Shown in pieces: positions 6,020-12,393 of a stretch of 12,393 bases of DNA. Numbering within the stretch: position 1 is the stretch's first letter; every line of letters starts with the position of its first letter. The notes beneath the pieces were generated by a model. The model did not search any database, was not told the DNA's origin, and saw only the letters and a list, made by a program, of their open reading frames with translations. The translations under genes were made by a program, and so were the position numbers. Source of the DNA: Thiotrichaceae bacterium UBA973 (GTDB taxonomy: Bacteria > Pseudomonadota > Gammaproteobacteria > Eutrophobiales > Eutrophobiaceae); assembly GCA_002292815.1 (NCBI GenBank), contig DBBX01000025.1:1-12393 (forward strand), in the 5' to 3' direction.

Positions 6020-6616
6020 GTGCATGATATTTCGGATTTAAATGGTGAAGGGCTTCCGTCTAACAAAAGTCTAATTAAGGCAACGTTTGTTGCTTTTTTT
6101 ACAGGGTGTATCTTACTAATCACGATAATATTACCGGCAGAGCATGGTATAGACCCAACTGGTCTTGGAGACAAACTGGGCTTAACGCAAATGAGTATGG
6201 CCAGTGAGTCTAGGAGTGTGAATACAACGATCCAGTCCAAAGACGATGAATCAGGATCTGTTATTAGACCTGTATGGAAAAGCATGGCTCCCTTTCGTTC
6301 TGACACGATGACCTTGTCGCTATTACCAAATCAAGGTGCAGAGATAAAAGCTATAATGAATAAAAATGAAAACCTTGTTTTTAATTGGGAAGTGAAGGGT
6401 GGTGCCGCATACTTCGATATGCATGGTGAAGCCTTTCAAGCGACTGGAGATGAGTTCACCAGCTATTGGGAGGGTGATAACGAATCTAATGCTAGTGGCG
6501 CTTTTGTCGCTCCCTTTGATGGAACGCACGGATGGTATTGGCAAAATAAAGGTTCAGCAGCAATAGAGATTCATCTTTCGACTAGCGGGTTCTATAAAGA
6601 GTTGTATACACCCTGA
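6020..6616 (+). CDS. Membrane-anchored periplasmic protein paired with the HupE-like gene
   Basis: A protein of about 198 residues of unknown function. A short cytoplasmic N-terminus is followed by one membrane segment (about residues 16-34), then EHGIDPTGLGDKLGL just outside the membrane, a linker rich in Ser, Asn and Asp, and a beta-rich periplasmic domain. That domain ends with DMHGE, SYWEGDN and GTHGWYWQN motifs rich in His, Trp and Asp. I recall homologues annotated only as 'transmembrane anchor protein' beside HupE-type genes, but could not check this. The gene starts 10 bases after the HupE-like stop with a shared Shine-Dalgarno, so the two products are probably made together. A metal-handling or accessory role for the transporter is inferred only from this pairing. 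It ends 24 bases before the convergent folK gene, with no clear terminator between them. Confidence 0.8.
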   Translation: MHDISDLNGEGLPSNKSLIKATFVAFFTGCILLITIILPAEHGIDPTGLGDKLGLTQMSMASESRSVNTTIQSKDDESGSVIRPVWKSMAPFRSDTMTLSLLPNQGAEIKAIMNKNENLVFNWEVKGGAAYFDMHGEAFQATGDEFTSYWEGDNESNASGAFVAPFDGTHGWYWQNKGSAAIEIHLSTSGFYKELYTP

Positions 6617-6640
6617 CATCCAAAGAGTAGAGGCTCAAAA

Positions 6641-7054
6641 TTAGCAATCTTCAGCAGGATATCCCTTGATAGTTAGGGAATAAGTTTCAATTAATTCTGT
6701 GACTGGTATTCGAACAAAATCCTTATCATAAAAATCATCGACTATTATCTCGTTATCCCAAATAACAATATCCAGATCAATTGTACGTGGCCCATTTTTA
6801 TTACCATGTTTGATTCTATCTAGTCTCTTTTCAACAGTTTTGAGATAGCTATTAAACGTTTTAAAATCATAGTCGGTTTCTACCCAGTATGCACCATTCA
6901 AAAAATCAGCTTGATCTTCATAACCCCATGGCTTGGTAACGATATAGTTAGCATTTCCCTTGAAGCTGGTTTCTGACAGCAATATTTCTTTAGCTGCCTC
7001 GCAATTTTTATGGGGCTCAATATTAGAGCCGACTGAAATAATAGCTGGTATCAT
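6641..7054 (-). CDS. folK: Short HPPK-type pyrophosphokinase (FolK)
   Basis: This 137-residue minus-strand protein is a 6-hydroxymethyl-7,8-dihydropterin pyrophosphokinase, which transfers pyrophosphate from ATP to the pterin in folate synthesis. The family signature NGPRTIDLDI lies at 87-96, with D93 and D95 as the magnesium ligands. The N-terminal ISVGSN (6-11) and FLNGAYWVET (51-60) are also typical. It is shorter than the usual roughly 160 residues, and its C-terminus after RIPVTEL (115-121) is brief and unlike the usual H-P-R-xx-xR-xF-V-L ending. The start is ATG at 7054 without a strong ribosome binding site. It is divergent from a pteridine reductase-type SDR 90 bases away. It may be the only FolK or a second, specialised copy. 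Confidence 0.88.
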   Translation of the reverse strand: MIPAIISVGSNIEPHKNCEAAKEILLSETSFKGNANYIVTKPWGYEDQADFLNGAYWVETDYDFKTFNSYLKTVEKRLDRIKHGNKNGPRTIDLDIVIWDNEIIVDDFYDKDFVRIPVTELIETYSLTIKGYPAEDC

Positions 7055-7144
7055 AAACTGTTATTATCTAACAAAATTAAGTTCGTTAAGCTGATGCAAA
7101 ATGGATAAACTCTTAAATATACGTAATAGGGTAAGACACTTAAT
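7055..7144. promoter_or_regulatory. Divergent intergenic region between folK and the pteridine reductase
   Basis: This 90-base AT-rich gap must hold promoters for both directions if neither gene is read through from outside. On the minus strand a GATAAT (7068-7063) could be a -10, but it lies so close to the folK ATG that the leader would be only about 2 nt. On the plus strand GGGTAAG at 7129-7135 may be the ribosome binding site of the SDR. No operator is recognised. Confidence 0.3.
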
Positions 7145-7909
7145 ATGCCGCATTCAGAAAAAATGTCAAAAGGTACCGCACTAATTACAGGAGGCGCTGT
7201 TAGATTAGGGAAGATATTCTGTGAGACTTTGGCCAAAGCAGGATATAAGCTGGCTATTCATTACAACTCGTCATCTCAGCAAGCCGCCGCAACAGCGGAA
7301 AAGTTTAGAAAAGCAGGTGTTGACTGTGAGACCTTCCAGTTTGATTTCAGTGAGAAGAATGATGTTAGTGATTTAATTACAAATGTGCGAAAACAATTCC
7401 CGGATCTGAATGTATTAATCAATAGTGCCTCTGTGTACGATCAGGCGACAATGATGGAAACACCAGAACTTATACTCGAAAGACAATTCAAGGTTAATTT
7501 TCAGGCGCCATACCTTCTAACGCAAGCTTTCGCGCAGCAGTGTAGAAGCGGCAATGTCATTAATATTATTGATAATAAAATAGCGTTTAATCAGTATCAA
7601 TATTCTGCTTACGTGCTGTCGAAAAAGACCTTGGCTGAATTTACGCGTTTGGCTGCAGTGGAATTAGCTCCGAATGTGCGGGTTAATGGCATTGCCCCTG
7701 GCGTAGTCTTACCTGCTAGTGTTCGTGGTCAGGATTATATTGATTGGCGTGTTGAAGGCATTCCACTAAAACAACAAGGGGAGACCGATAATATTGCACA
7801 AGCATTACAATATTTATTAACTAATGATTTTGTTTGTGGACAAATATTATTTGTAGATGGTGGAGAATCACTAACGAACACGGGACAAAATTCCGCGAAT
7901 TATAAATAA
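7145..7909 (+). CDS. Pteridine reductase-type short-chain dehydrogenase (PTR1/FolM-like)
   Basis: A 254-residue SDR that probably reduces pterins or dihydrofolate with NADPH. The cofactor motif is TGGAVRLG (15-22), the TGx3RLG form of pteridine reductases, not the usual TGxxxGIG. The active site has Y156 and K160 (YVLSK). Thirteen residues before the tyrosine is D143 (INIIDNK), where most SDRs have serine. This Asp-Tyr-Lys set with the same spacing is the mark of PTR1. NSASVY (93-98) replaces NNAG, also as in that group. The segment RVNGIAPGVVLP and the end FVDGGESL are typical SDR features. ATG at 7145 is the first start; ATG 7163 is possible and loses only six residues. The divergent folK supports a pterin/folate role. 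It may supply dihydrofolate or dihydromonapterin reductase activity. Confidence 0.87.
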   Translation: MPHSEKMSKGTALITGGAVRLGKIFCETLAKAGYKLAIHYNSSSQQAAATAEKFRKAGVDCETFQFDFSEKNDVSDLITNVRKQFPDLNVLINSASVYDQATMMETPELILERQFKVNFQAPYLLTQAFAQQCRSGNVINIIDNKIAFNQYQYSAYVLSKKTLAEFTRLAAVELAPNVRVNGIAPGVVLPASVRGQDYIDWRVEGIPLKQQGETDNIAQALQYLLTNDFVCGQILFVDGGESLTNTGQNSANYK

Positions 7910-7938
7910 CAATGTGATTATGAATTTAAGGAGGCCGC

Positions 7939-8352
7939 ATGGCTGACATTAATGTTAAAGGAAGTTGTTTGTGTGGCGAAGTGACTTATGAGATTGAAGG
8001 ACCATTTAAAATATTTCAATATTGTCATTGTTCCCGATGCAGAAAGTCTAGCGGCAGCGCACACGCATCGAATTTATTTGTACCTCCCGAACGGTTTAAA
8101 TGGACGAGCGGTGAGGAATTTGTCGGGCGTTATGAACACCCTGACGCAAAATATTTCGCATCTGCTTTTTGTAAGCAATGTGGTTCATCATTACCTTGGG
8201 CAGTACAAGGTGGTAAAAATATTGTTGTCACGGGTGGCACGTTGGATGATGACCCTGGCATCAAGCCAATGTCGAATATGTTTTGGCAATCAAGGGCAGC
8301 ATGGTTTGAAAGTACATCCGATCTACCAACGTATGATCAATTATCAAAGTAA
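7939..8352 (+). CDS. GFA family (CENP-V/GFA fold) zinc-binding protein
   Basis: The 137-residue protein has the Gfa domain, named for a glutathione-dependent formaldehyde-activating enzyme. Zinc ligands are plain: SCLCGEVTY (9-17; C10, C12), YCHCSRCRK (28-36; C29, C31, C34) and FCKQCGS (77-83; C78, C81). Length and motif order fit the family. Many GFA proteins have unknown substrates, and the formaldehyde function is often doubted, so no reaction is assigned. An excellent ribosome binding site, AGGAGG at 7929-7934, lies 4 bases before the ATG. It is 29 bases downstream of the pteridine reductase on the same strand and may share its message. Confidence 0.9.
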   Translation: MADINVKGSCLCGEVTYEIEGPFKIFQYCHCSRCRKSSGSAHASNLFVPPERFKWTSGEEFVGRYEHPDAKYFASAFCKQCGSSLPWAVQGGKNIVVTGGTLDDDPGIKPMSNMFWQSRAAWFESTSDLPTYDQLSK

Positions 8353-8406
8353 TTAGATCTTGTTGAAATATTTATTTCATTAGAAGCTTCTTTAATCAGT
8401 ATGAAC

Positions 8407-8445
8407 TATGGTACGACCGGATTCTATGAGCCATGTGTTACCATA
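8407..8445 (+). repeat. Inverted repeat TATGGTA/TACCATA in the DUF485-actP leader
   Basis: In the 123-base gap before the DUF485 gene, TATGGTA (8407-8413) is repeated inverted as TACCATA (8439-8445) across 25 bases. A separate 10-base palindrome AGAAGCTTCT lies at 8382-8391. Either could be an operator or RNA structure in front of the acetate transport genes, or chance. No -35/-10 pair with good spacing was found in this gap. Confidence 0.3.
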
Positions 8446-8475
8446 AGCAAATAATAAAAACAGAGGACGGACACC

Positions 8476-8808
8476 ATGCAGCATCTCTACCGACGAATTT
8501 ATGCTGATCCTGAATTCCATGAACTTGAATTAAAACGTGGTCGATTTAGCTGGCTACTCGCAAGTATCATATTGATTGCCTACTTCAGTTTTATTTTAAT
8601 AATTGCTTTTTATCCGGAATTATTTGGCAACCCAATAATAGAGGGTAGTGTAATTACCTGGGGTATCCCAGTAGCATTGTGTGTCATTTTGCTTAGTTTT
8701 TTACTAACCGGTATTTATGTCTATCGTGCTAATAAGGAGTTTGATCAATTGGTTGATGACGTCATTGAACACGCACAAAAGACTGATAAGGATACTGTAG
8801 GTGAATAA
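8476..8808 (+). CDS. DUF485 family membrane protein (YjcH-like)
   Basis: A 110-residue inner-membrane protein of DUF485. The N-terminal YADPEFHELELKRGRFSW (9-26) is the usual family opening, followed by membrane segments at about 26-47 and 60-83 and a charged C-terminus. In many proteobacteria this small gene sits directly upstream of the acetate symporter gene actP (as yjcH does in E. coli), and here it overlaps actP by 8 bases. Its biochemical role is not known; a partner role for the symporter is inferred from this conserved pairing. GAGGA at 8463-8467, 8 bases before the ATG, supports the start. Confidence 0.9.
   Translation: MQHLYRRIYADPEFHELELKRGRFSWLLASIILIAYFSFILIIAFYPELFGNPIIEGSVITWGIPVALCVILLSFLLTGIYVYRANKEFDQLVDDVIEHAQKTDKDTVGE
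8788..8793 (+). promoter_or_regulatory. Shine-Dalgarno for the GTG start of actP
   Basis: AAGGAT inside the end of the DUF485 gene lies 7 bases before GTG at 8801. With the 8-base overlap of the two genes, this supports coupled translation and the choice of GTG 8801 as the start. Confidence 0.7.
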
Positions 8809-10471
8809 TTTAAATACGCGTTTTGTGTTCTGTCTGCTCATGTTTTTTGTACCTTCATTATTGTTTGCTGCAGATGCAATACAAGGAGAAGTAACTAAAC
8901 AACCCGTTAATATTACTGCTATTACGATGTTTCTCCTGTTTGTGACAGGCACACTGGGAATAACCTATTGGGCAGCAAGGCGCACAAAAAGTACCAAGGA
9001 TTTTTATGCTGCTGGTGGCAACATAACCGGACTGCAAAATGGCCTCGCAATTGCTGGTGACTATATGTCTGCCGCGTCATTTTTAGGTATTTCCGGATTG
9101 GTTTTTGCGAGTGGTTTTGATGGACTTATCTATTCCATTGGTTTTTTAGTAGGTTGGCCGATAATCCTCTTTCTTTTAGCGGAACGTTTAAGGAATCTTG
9201 GGAAATATACTTTTGCTGATGCAGTGAGTTATCGTTTACAGCAATTACCCATCCGTAGCTTGGCCGCCTCAGGAACGCTTATTGTGGTCTTACTGTACTT
9301 GACTGCGCAATTAGTTGGTGCAGGCAAACTCATACAAATATTATTTGGTCTTGAATATTATCTGGCGGTAGTGATTGTCGGCATACTGATGGTTTTTTAT
9401 GTCACCTTTGGCGGTATGCTGGCGACAACATGGGTGCAGATAATTAAAGCTGTACTTTTATTGTGTGGTGCAAGTTTCATGGCCATTGCCGTGATGTATC
9501 ACATGAATTTTTCCTTTGAAACTTTGTTTGTGACTGCCGTAGAAGTACACAGTAGTGGGATAACTATCATGTCCCCCGGTGGTTTGGTATCTGACCCAAT
9601 ATCTGCAATTTCACTTGGGCTTGCCCTCATGTTTGGTACAGCTGGTTTGCCGCATATCTTGATGCGATTCTTTACCGTGCCTGATGCACAAGAGGCGAGG
9701 AAGTCGGTTGTCTACGCGACGGGATTTATTGGTTATTTCTTTATTCTGACATTCATTATTGGTTTTGGCGCTATCGTATTTTTAGTAAACAACCCAGAGT
9801 TTTTAGATCCTCAGACGGGTGGAATACTGGGTGGAAACAATATGGCGGCAATTCATTTGTCTAAAGCTGTCGGGGGCGAGGTGTTTTTGGGATTTATCTC
9901 TGCAGTTGCCTTCGCCACTATTCTGGCAGTTGTTTCTGGATTGACATTAGCAGGTGCTTCAGCTATTTCACATGATTTGTATGCAAGCGTGTTACGCAAA
10001 GGTGAAGTGAAAGAAGGGGAGGAGATCCGTATGTCTAGAATAGCGACAGTTGGATTAGGTGTTGCAGCAATTTTTCTTGGCATCCTGTTCGAACAACAAA
10101 ATGTTGCTTATATGGTAGGGCTTGCCTTTGCCATTGCCGCTAGTGTTAATTTCCCCGTCTTGTTCTTATCTATGTATTGGCAAAGATTGACAACCAGAGG
10201 CGCCTTTATAGGGGGCAGTATCGGTTTAATAACTGCAGTGTCATGCATGATACTGGGACCAACAATCTGGGTCGATATCATGGGCAACGCAGAAGCAATT
10301 TTTCCATATAAACATCCTGCGCTGTTTTCTATAAGTGCAGCTTTTATATCGATCTATATAATATCGAAACTCGATAATTCCGCGTCAGCACGTGAAGAAG
10401 CTCTAGCTTTTGAAGATCAATATGTACGTTCTCAAACGGGATTGGGCTCTGAGGGTAGTGTTCAGCACTAG
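8801..10471 (+). CDS. actP: Cation/acetate symporter ActP (SSS family)
   Basis: A 556-residue sodium:solute symporter that imports acetate, and perhaps other short carboxylates, with a cation. An N-terminal hydrophobic stretch (about 8-24, ending LFAADA) looks like a signal peptide, as in E. coli ActP (about 549 residues). The first core helix (about 40-60) leads to RTKSTKDFYAAGGNITGLQN (61-80), then GLAIAGDYMSAASFLG, which is diagnostic of ActP within the SSS family. Further segments such as FGTAGLPHILMRFFTV and ATILAVVSGLTLAGASAISHDLY also match. About 13 membrane segments can be seen. The GTG start overlaps the DUF485 gene. No acetyl-CoA synthetase gene is adjacent here; instead tag follows after 8 bases. 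With phaB in the window, acetate uptake could feed storage polymer synthesis, but this is speculation. Confidence 0.94.
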   Translation: MNNLNTRFVFCLLMFFVPSLLFAADAIQGEVTKQPVNITAITMFLLFVTGTLGITYWAARRTKSTKDFYAAGGNITGLQNGLAIAGDYMSAASFLGISGLVFASGFDGLIYSIGFLVGWPIILFLLAERLRNLGKYTFADAVSYRLQQLPIRSLAASGTLIVVLLYLTAQLVGAGKLIQILFGLEYYLAVVIVGILMVFYVTFGGMLATTWVQIIKAVLLLCGASFMAIAVMYHMNFSFETLFVTAVEVHSSGITIMSPGGLVSDPISAISLGLALMFGTAGLPHILMRFFTVPDAQEARKSVVYATGFIGYFFILTFIIGFGAIVFLVNNPEFLDPQTGGILGGNNMAAIHLSKAVGGEVFLGFISAVAFATILAVVSGLTLAGASAISHDLYASVLRKGEVKEGEEIRMSRIATVGLGVAAIFLGILFEQQNVAYMVGLAFAIAASVNFPVLFLSMYWQRLTTRGAFIGGSIGLITAVSCMILGPTIWVDIMGNAEAIFPYKHPALFSISAAFISIYIISKLDNSASAREEALAFEDQYVRSQTGLGSEGSVQH

Positions 10472-10479
10472 CAATTAAA

Positions 10480-11043
10480 ATGAAGCGGTGTCAATGGTGT
10501 GAAGGTGATTCACTTTATATCAAATACCATGATAAGGAATGGGGTGTGCCATTGCACTCTGATAGGAAATTATTTGAGTTTCTTGTACTGGAAGGTGCGC
10601 AGGCAGGCTTGAGCTGGATCACGGTACTTAAGAAACGTAAGGCCTATCGTGCTGCCTTTGATAAATTTGATTTCAATATAATTGCTACCTATCAAGAATC
10701 CAAAATACAGTCCTTATTGAGTAATCCCGGTATTATCAGAAATAAACTAAAAGTTAGGGCTGCTGTTAAAAATGCTCATGCATTTATAAAAGTACGTCAA
10801 GAATATGGCACTTTTAATAAATATATATGGCAGTTCACTGAACACAAGACAATTCAGAATTCATGGTCATCTTTAAAAGACATTCCTGCCAATACTGAAA
10901 CTTCTGATCGAATGTCAAAAGATTTAAAAAGTCGAGGATTCACCTTTGTTGGCTCAACTATCTGTTATGCTTTTATGCAGGCGACAGGTATGGTTAATGA
11001 CCACCTATTGGATTGCCATCGATATAACGAGCTAAGAGGCTAG
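10480..11043 (+). CDS. tag: DNA-3-methyladenine glycosylase I (Tag)
   Basis: This 187-residue enzyme removes 3-methyladenine from alkylated DNA, the first step of base excision repair. The zinc ligands C4, H17, H175 and C179 fall at exactly the E. coli Tag positions, as do the base-pocket residues Y16, E38 and W46. RCQWC, YHDKEWGVP (16-24), LEGAQAGLSW (37-46) and GFTFVGSTICYAFMQATGMVNDH (from 153) are the family motifs. The ATG lies 8 bases after actP and the gene ends 3 bases before the next one, so it sits inside an operon rather than having its own promoter. No Ada operator is seen. Confidence 0.95.
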   Translation: MKRCQWCEGDSLYIKYHDKEWGVPLHSDRKLFEFLVLEGAQAGLSWITVLKKRKAYRAAFDKFDFNIIATYQESKIQSLLSNPGIIRNKLKVRAAVKNAHAFIKVRQEYGTFNKYIWQFTEHKTIQNSWSSLKDIPANTETSDRMSKDLKSRGFTFVGSTICYAFMQATGMVNDHLLDCHRYNELRG

Positions 11044-11046
11044 AGA

Positions 11047-11982
11047 ATGTTTATTCGACCTAAGGATTATATTGGCGTCGATGATAAATTATTTTTTGCC
11101 GTTGTCAGTGAATATCAGGAAGAAGGTCGCGCCTTGACCTGGTTACGCTATATTAAAGATGAATATGGCATGCATAAGATTGATACGGAGCAGGCCAGAA
11201 AGCTAGTCAGTGAATTACGCCCGGAATTTCTGTTCTACAGCAAATATGCTGATAGCGATTTACATGGTATTCCGCTGGAATCTATCAGCCGTGTTTATCG
11301 TCCAGATCAAACTGTAGTTCGACTTCTGAATATGACAGGCCCCGATAACAAACAACGAGATGCTATTAAAATACTCAAGCTTTTACTTGATGCAGGAATA
11401 CAAGAACAAAATATAGGCATTACGGGTTCACTAATGTTAGATACACATAATGAGAACTCTGATGTCGATATAGTAATTTATGGTCGTGAACTATTTTTTA
11501 AAATAAAGAAACATATAAAAGTCTTTATAGAGACAAGCCAACTTGGTTCATTAAGTGATTCATCTTGGCAGGATGCTTATCAACGACGAGATTGCTCATT
11601 AAGTTTTGAAGAATATAAGTTTCATGAATTAAGAAAATTTAATAAATGCATGTCTGGAACTAGTAAGGTTGATATCAGTATGATTCCTGAAGTTTATGAA
11701 CGGTATCAGGAAAATGGACCATTTAAAAAACACGGGCAGGATAAAATTGCAGCCATAGTGACTGATGACACCTATGCTTTTGATTTCCCAGCACGTTATT
11801 TTACCGATCATAAAACTATCAGCGAGGTGGTTTCCTATACTGCTACCTACGTTGGCCAGGCTCGAAATGGTGAAAAGATTGAAGCTTCTGGATTTATAGA
11901 GCAGGGTGGTGATGGAAAGAAGAGATTATTAGTCGGCACTAGTAGAGAAGCTAATAATGAATATATTCGAATTTTTACTTAA
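11047..11982 (+). CDS. Predicted nucleotidyltransferase of an archaeal-like family, linked to tag
   Basis: A 311-residue protein with a Pol-beta-type nucleotidyltransferase core. The motif GITGSLMLDTHNENSDVD (124-141) supplies G127-S128 and the metal-binding D139 and D141. KVDISMIP (207-214) can supply the third carboxylate, D209. The N-terminal part (about 1-100) has a conserved-looking opening, RPKDYIGVDDKLFFAVV, then EEGRALTWLRYI (25-36). It resembles what I recall of archaeal COG1665 'predicted nucleotidyltransferase' proteins. The C-terminal part (about 262-310) is beta-rich, possibly an OB-like or small beta-barrel domain. The substrate is unknown: a nucleotide could be added to RNA, protein or a small molecule. 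It starts 3 bases after the tag stop and is probably co-transcribed with it. The segment around 11480-11530 is unusually AT-rich. The core is secure; the family name is from memory. Confidence 0.8.
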   Translation: MFIRPKDYIGVDDKLFFAVVSEYQEEGRALTWLRYIKDEYGMHKIDTEQARKLVSELRPEFLFYSKYADSDLHGIPLESISRVYRPDQTVVRLLNMTGPDNKQRDAIKILKLLLDAGIQEQNIGITGSLMLDTHNENSDVDIVIYGRELFFKIKKHIKVFIETSQLGSLSDSSWQDAYQRRDCSLSFEEYKFHELRKFNKCMSGTSKVDISMIPEVYERYQENGPFKKHGQDKIAAIVTDDTYAFDFPARYFTDHKTISEVVSYTATYVGQARNGEKIEASGFIEQGGDGKKRLLVGTSREANNEYIRIFT

Positions 11983-11997
11983 CTAGAAATAGACATT

Positions 11998-12026
11998 AAA
12001 AATGTCCCTGCCATATGAGCAGGGAC
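11998..12026 (-). terminator. Rho-independent terminator of the DUF4332 gene
   Basis: A perfect 8-bp stem (GTCCCTGC 12004-12011 with GCAGGGAC 12019-12026, loop of 7) is followed on the minus strand by ATTTTT (12003-11998). It lies 24 bases after the minus-strand DUF4332 stop, so it ends that gene. It may also slow plus-strand transcription from the nucleotidyltransferase operon, though no T-run follows in that direction. A second small hairpin (GACATT 11992-11997 with AATGTC 12001-12006) overlaps the stem. Confidence 0.85.
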
Positions 12027-12049
12027 TATTGATGAAATTATTATATAAA

Positions 12050-12393
12050 TTAATGTGTAATTAAAGGGTTCAACTTTTTGGCTTGATTGACCCATTCATC
12101 AATCATGGCTTCAGCAGGATTTGATTTACATAATTTTTTTACCGCATTAATCTCCGCCATCGCTGCAGTCAGATTCGCTGCATTACGATTCCGTAATTCT
12201 TTTACAGTATCAACACCTGTTGCTTCTAATAATTCAGCAAATTGTTTACCTACACCAGAGATACGCATGAGGTCGGCCATGTTTGTCCATTCCAGTAACA
12301 TTTTTGTGCTAATCGATGTTAGATCACTAATCGCTTTACGTCCTTTAGTGTCACAACACAACTTGAGTAAATCATCAGTACTTTTAACTCCTG
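12050..12393 (-). CDS. DUF4332 helix-hairpin-helix protein, 5' end outside the window
   Basis: The minus-strand frame is open from the right edge to the stop at 12052-12050, giving the last 113 residues of a longer protein. A TTG at 12361 is not the start, because the residues before it (GVKSTDDLLKLCCDTKGRK) continue the family pattern. The sequence fits DUF4332, a protein built of helix-hairpin-helix units: a first unit (TTxxLL...TPKGRKxL type), then LLEWTNMADLMRISGVGKQ and FAELLEATGVDTVKEL, and a C-terminal helix ending in WVNQAKKLNPLITH. Such domains often bind DNA without sequence specificity, but no function is proven for this family. Its terminator lies at 12026-11998. Confidence 0.85.
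   Translation of the reverse strand, partial: GVKSTDDLLKLCCDTKGRKAISDLTSISTKMLLEWTNMADLMRISGVGKQFAELLEATGVDTVKELRNRNAANLTAAMAEINAVKKLCKSNPAEAMIDEWVNQAKKLNPLITH

Noticed and set aside
6651..6685. Hairpin-like TCCCT/AGGGA repeat at the end of folK as a convergent terminator
   Set aside because: Only five pairs, inside coding sequence, and no T-run in either direction.
7988..8356. Open frame of 122 codons inside the GFA gene in another plus-strand frame
   Set aside because: The overlapping GFA frame has a strong ribosome binding site and all seven zinc-ligand cysteines; the other frame has no recognisable motif.
12359..12361. TTG as start of the DUF4332 gene
   Set aside because: The frame stays open to the window edge and the residues upstream continue the DUF4332 pattern, so the gene is cut by the window.

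Overview
The window looks like a chromosomal segment of a moderately AT-rich gammaproteobacterium. The protein set supports this: an EfpL (YeiP)-type elongation factor P paralogue, ArfB, a Tag glycosylase whose key residues fall at the E. coli positions, a DUF485/ActP acetate-symporter pair, and a DNA site matching the FNR/Anr consensus. The genus cannot be told from the sequence. There are no rRNA or tRNA genes, insertion sequences, CRISPR arrays, phage genes or clear pseudogenes. Genes are tightly packed. The longest non-coding stretch is 244 bases (4241-4484), and it holds the best regulatory signal in the window.

Layout. A strong terminator at 19-50 closes an operon lying outside the window. 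Next come efpL (101-667), a DUF1499 lipoprotein, a ChaN-like haem-binding-family protein and a DEDDh exonuclease, all on the plus strand with short gaps (101-2784). After about 190 bases with a possible promoter, a DUF2189 membrane protein is followed 16 bases later by arfB, a rescue hydrolase for stalled ribosomes (2986-4240). Then comes an FNR/Anr-type box placed exactly for class II activation of a consensus -10, a structured leader of about 158 nt, phaB (acetoacetyl-CoA reductase) and a strong hairpin (4279-5237). A HupE/UreJ-type membrane protein and a single-pass protein with a periplasmic domain form a coupled pair (5311-6616).

On the minus strand, a short folK (6641-7054) lies back to back with a plus-strand pteridine-reductase-type SDR (7145-7909), suggesting a pterin/folate module. 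A GFA-family zinc protein follows (7939-8352). A compact unit of DUF485, actP, tag and a nucleotidyltransferase resembling an archaeal family fills 8476-11982. The right edge holds the end of a minus-strand DUF4332 helix-hairpin-helix protein that runs off the window, with its terminator at 12026-11998.

How the genes work together. Most are housekeeping or accessory metabolic functions: translation rescue (efpL, arfB), carbon storage and acetate uptake (phaB, actP), pterin chemistry (folK and the SDR), metal or haem handling (HupE-like, ChaN-like) and DNA repair (tag). I see no clear new multi-gene system. The items most worth follow-up are the oxygen-responsive phaB promoter, the tag-linked nucleotidyltransferase, the HupE/anchor pair, and the folK/pteridine reductase pair.
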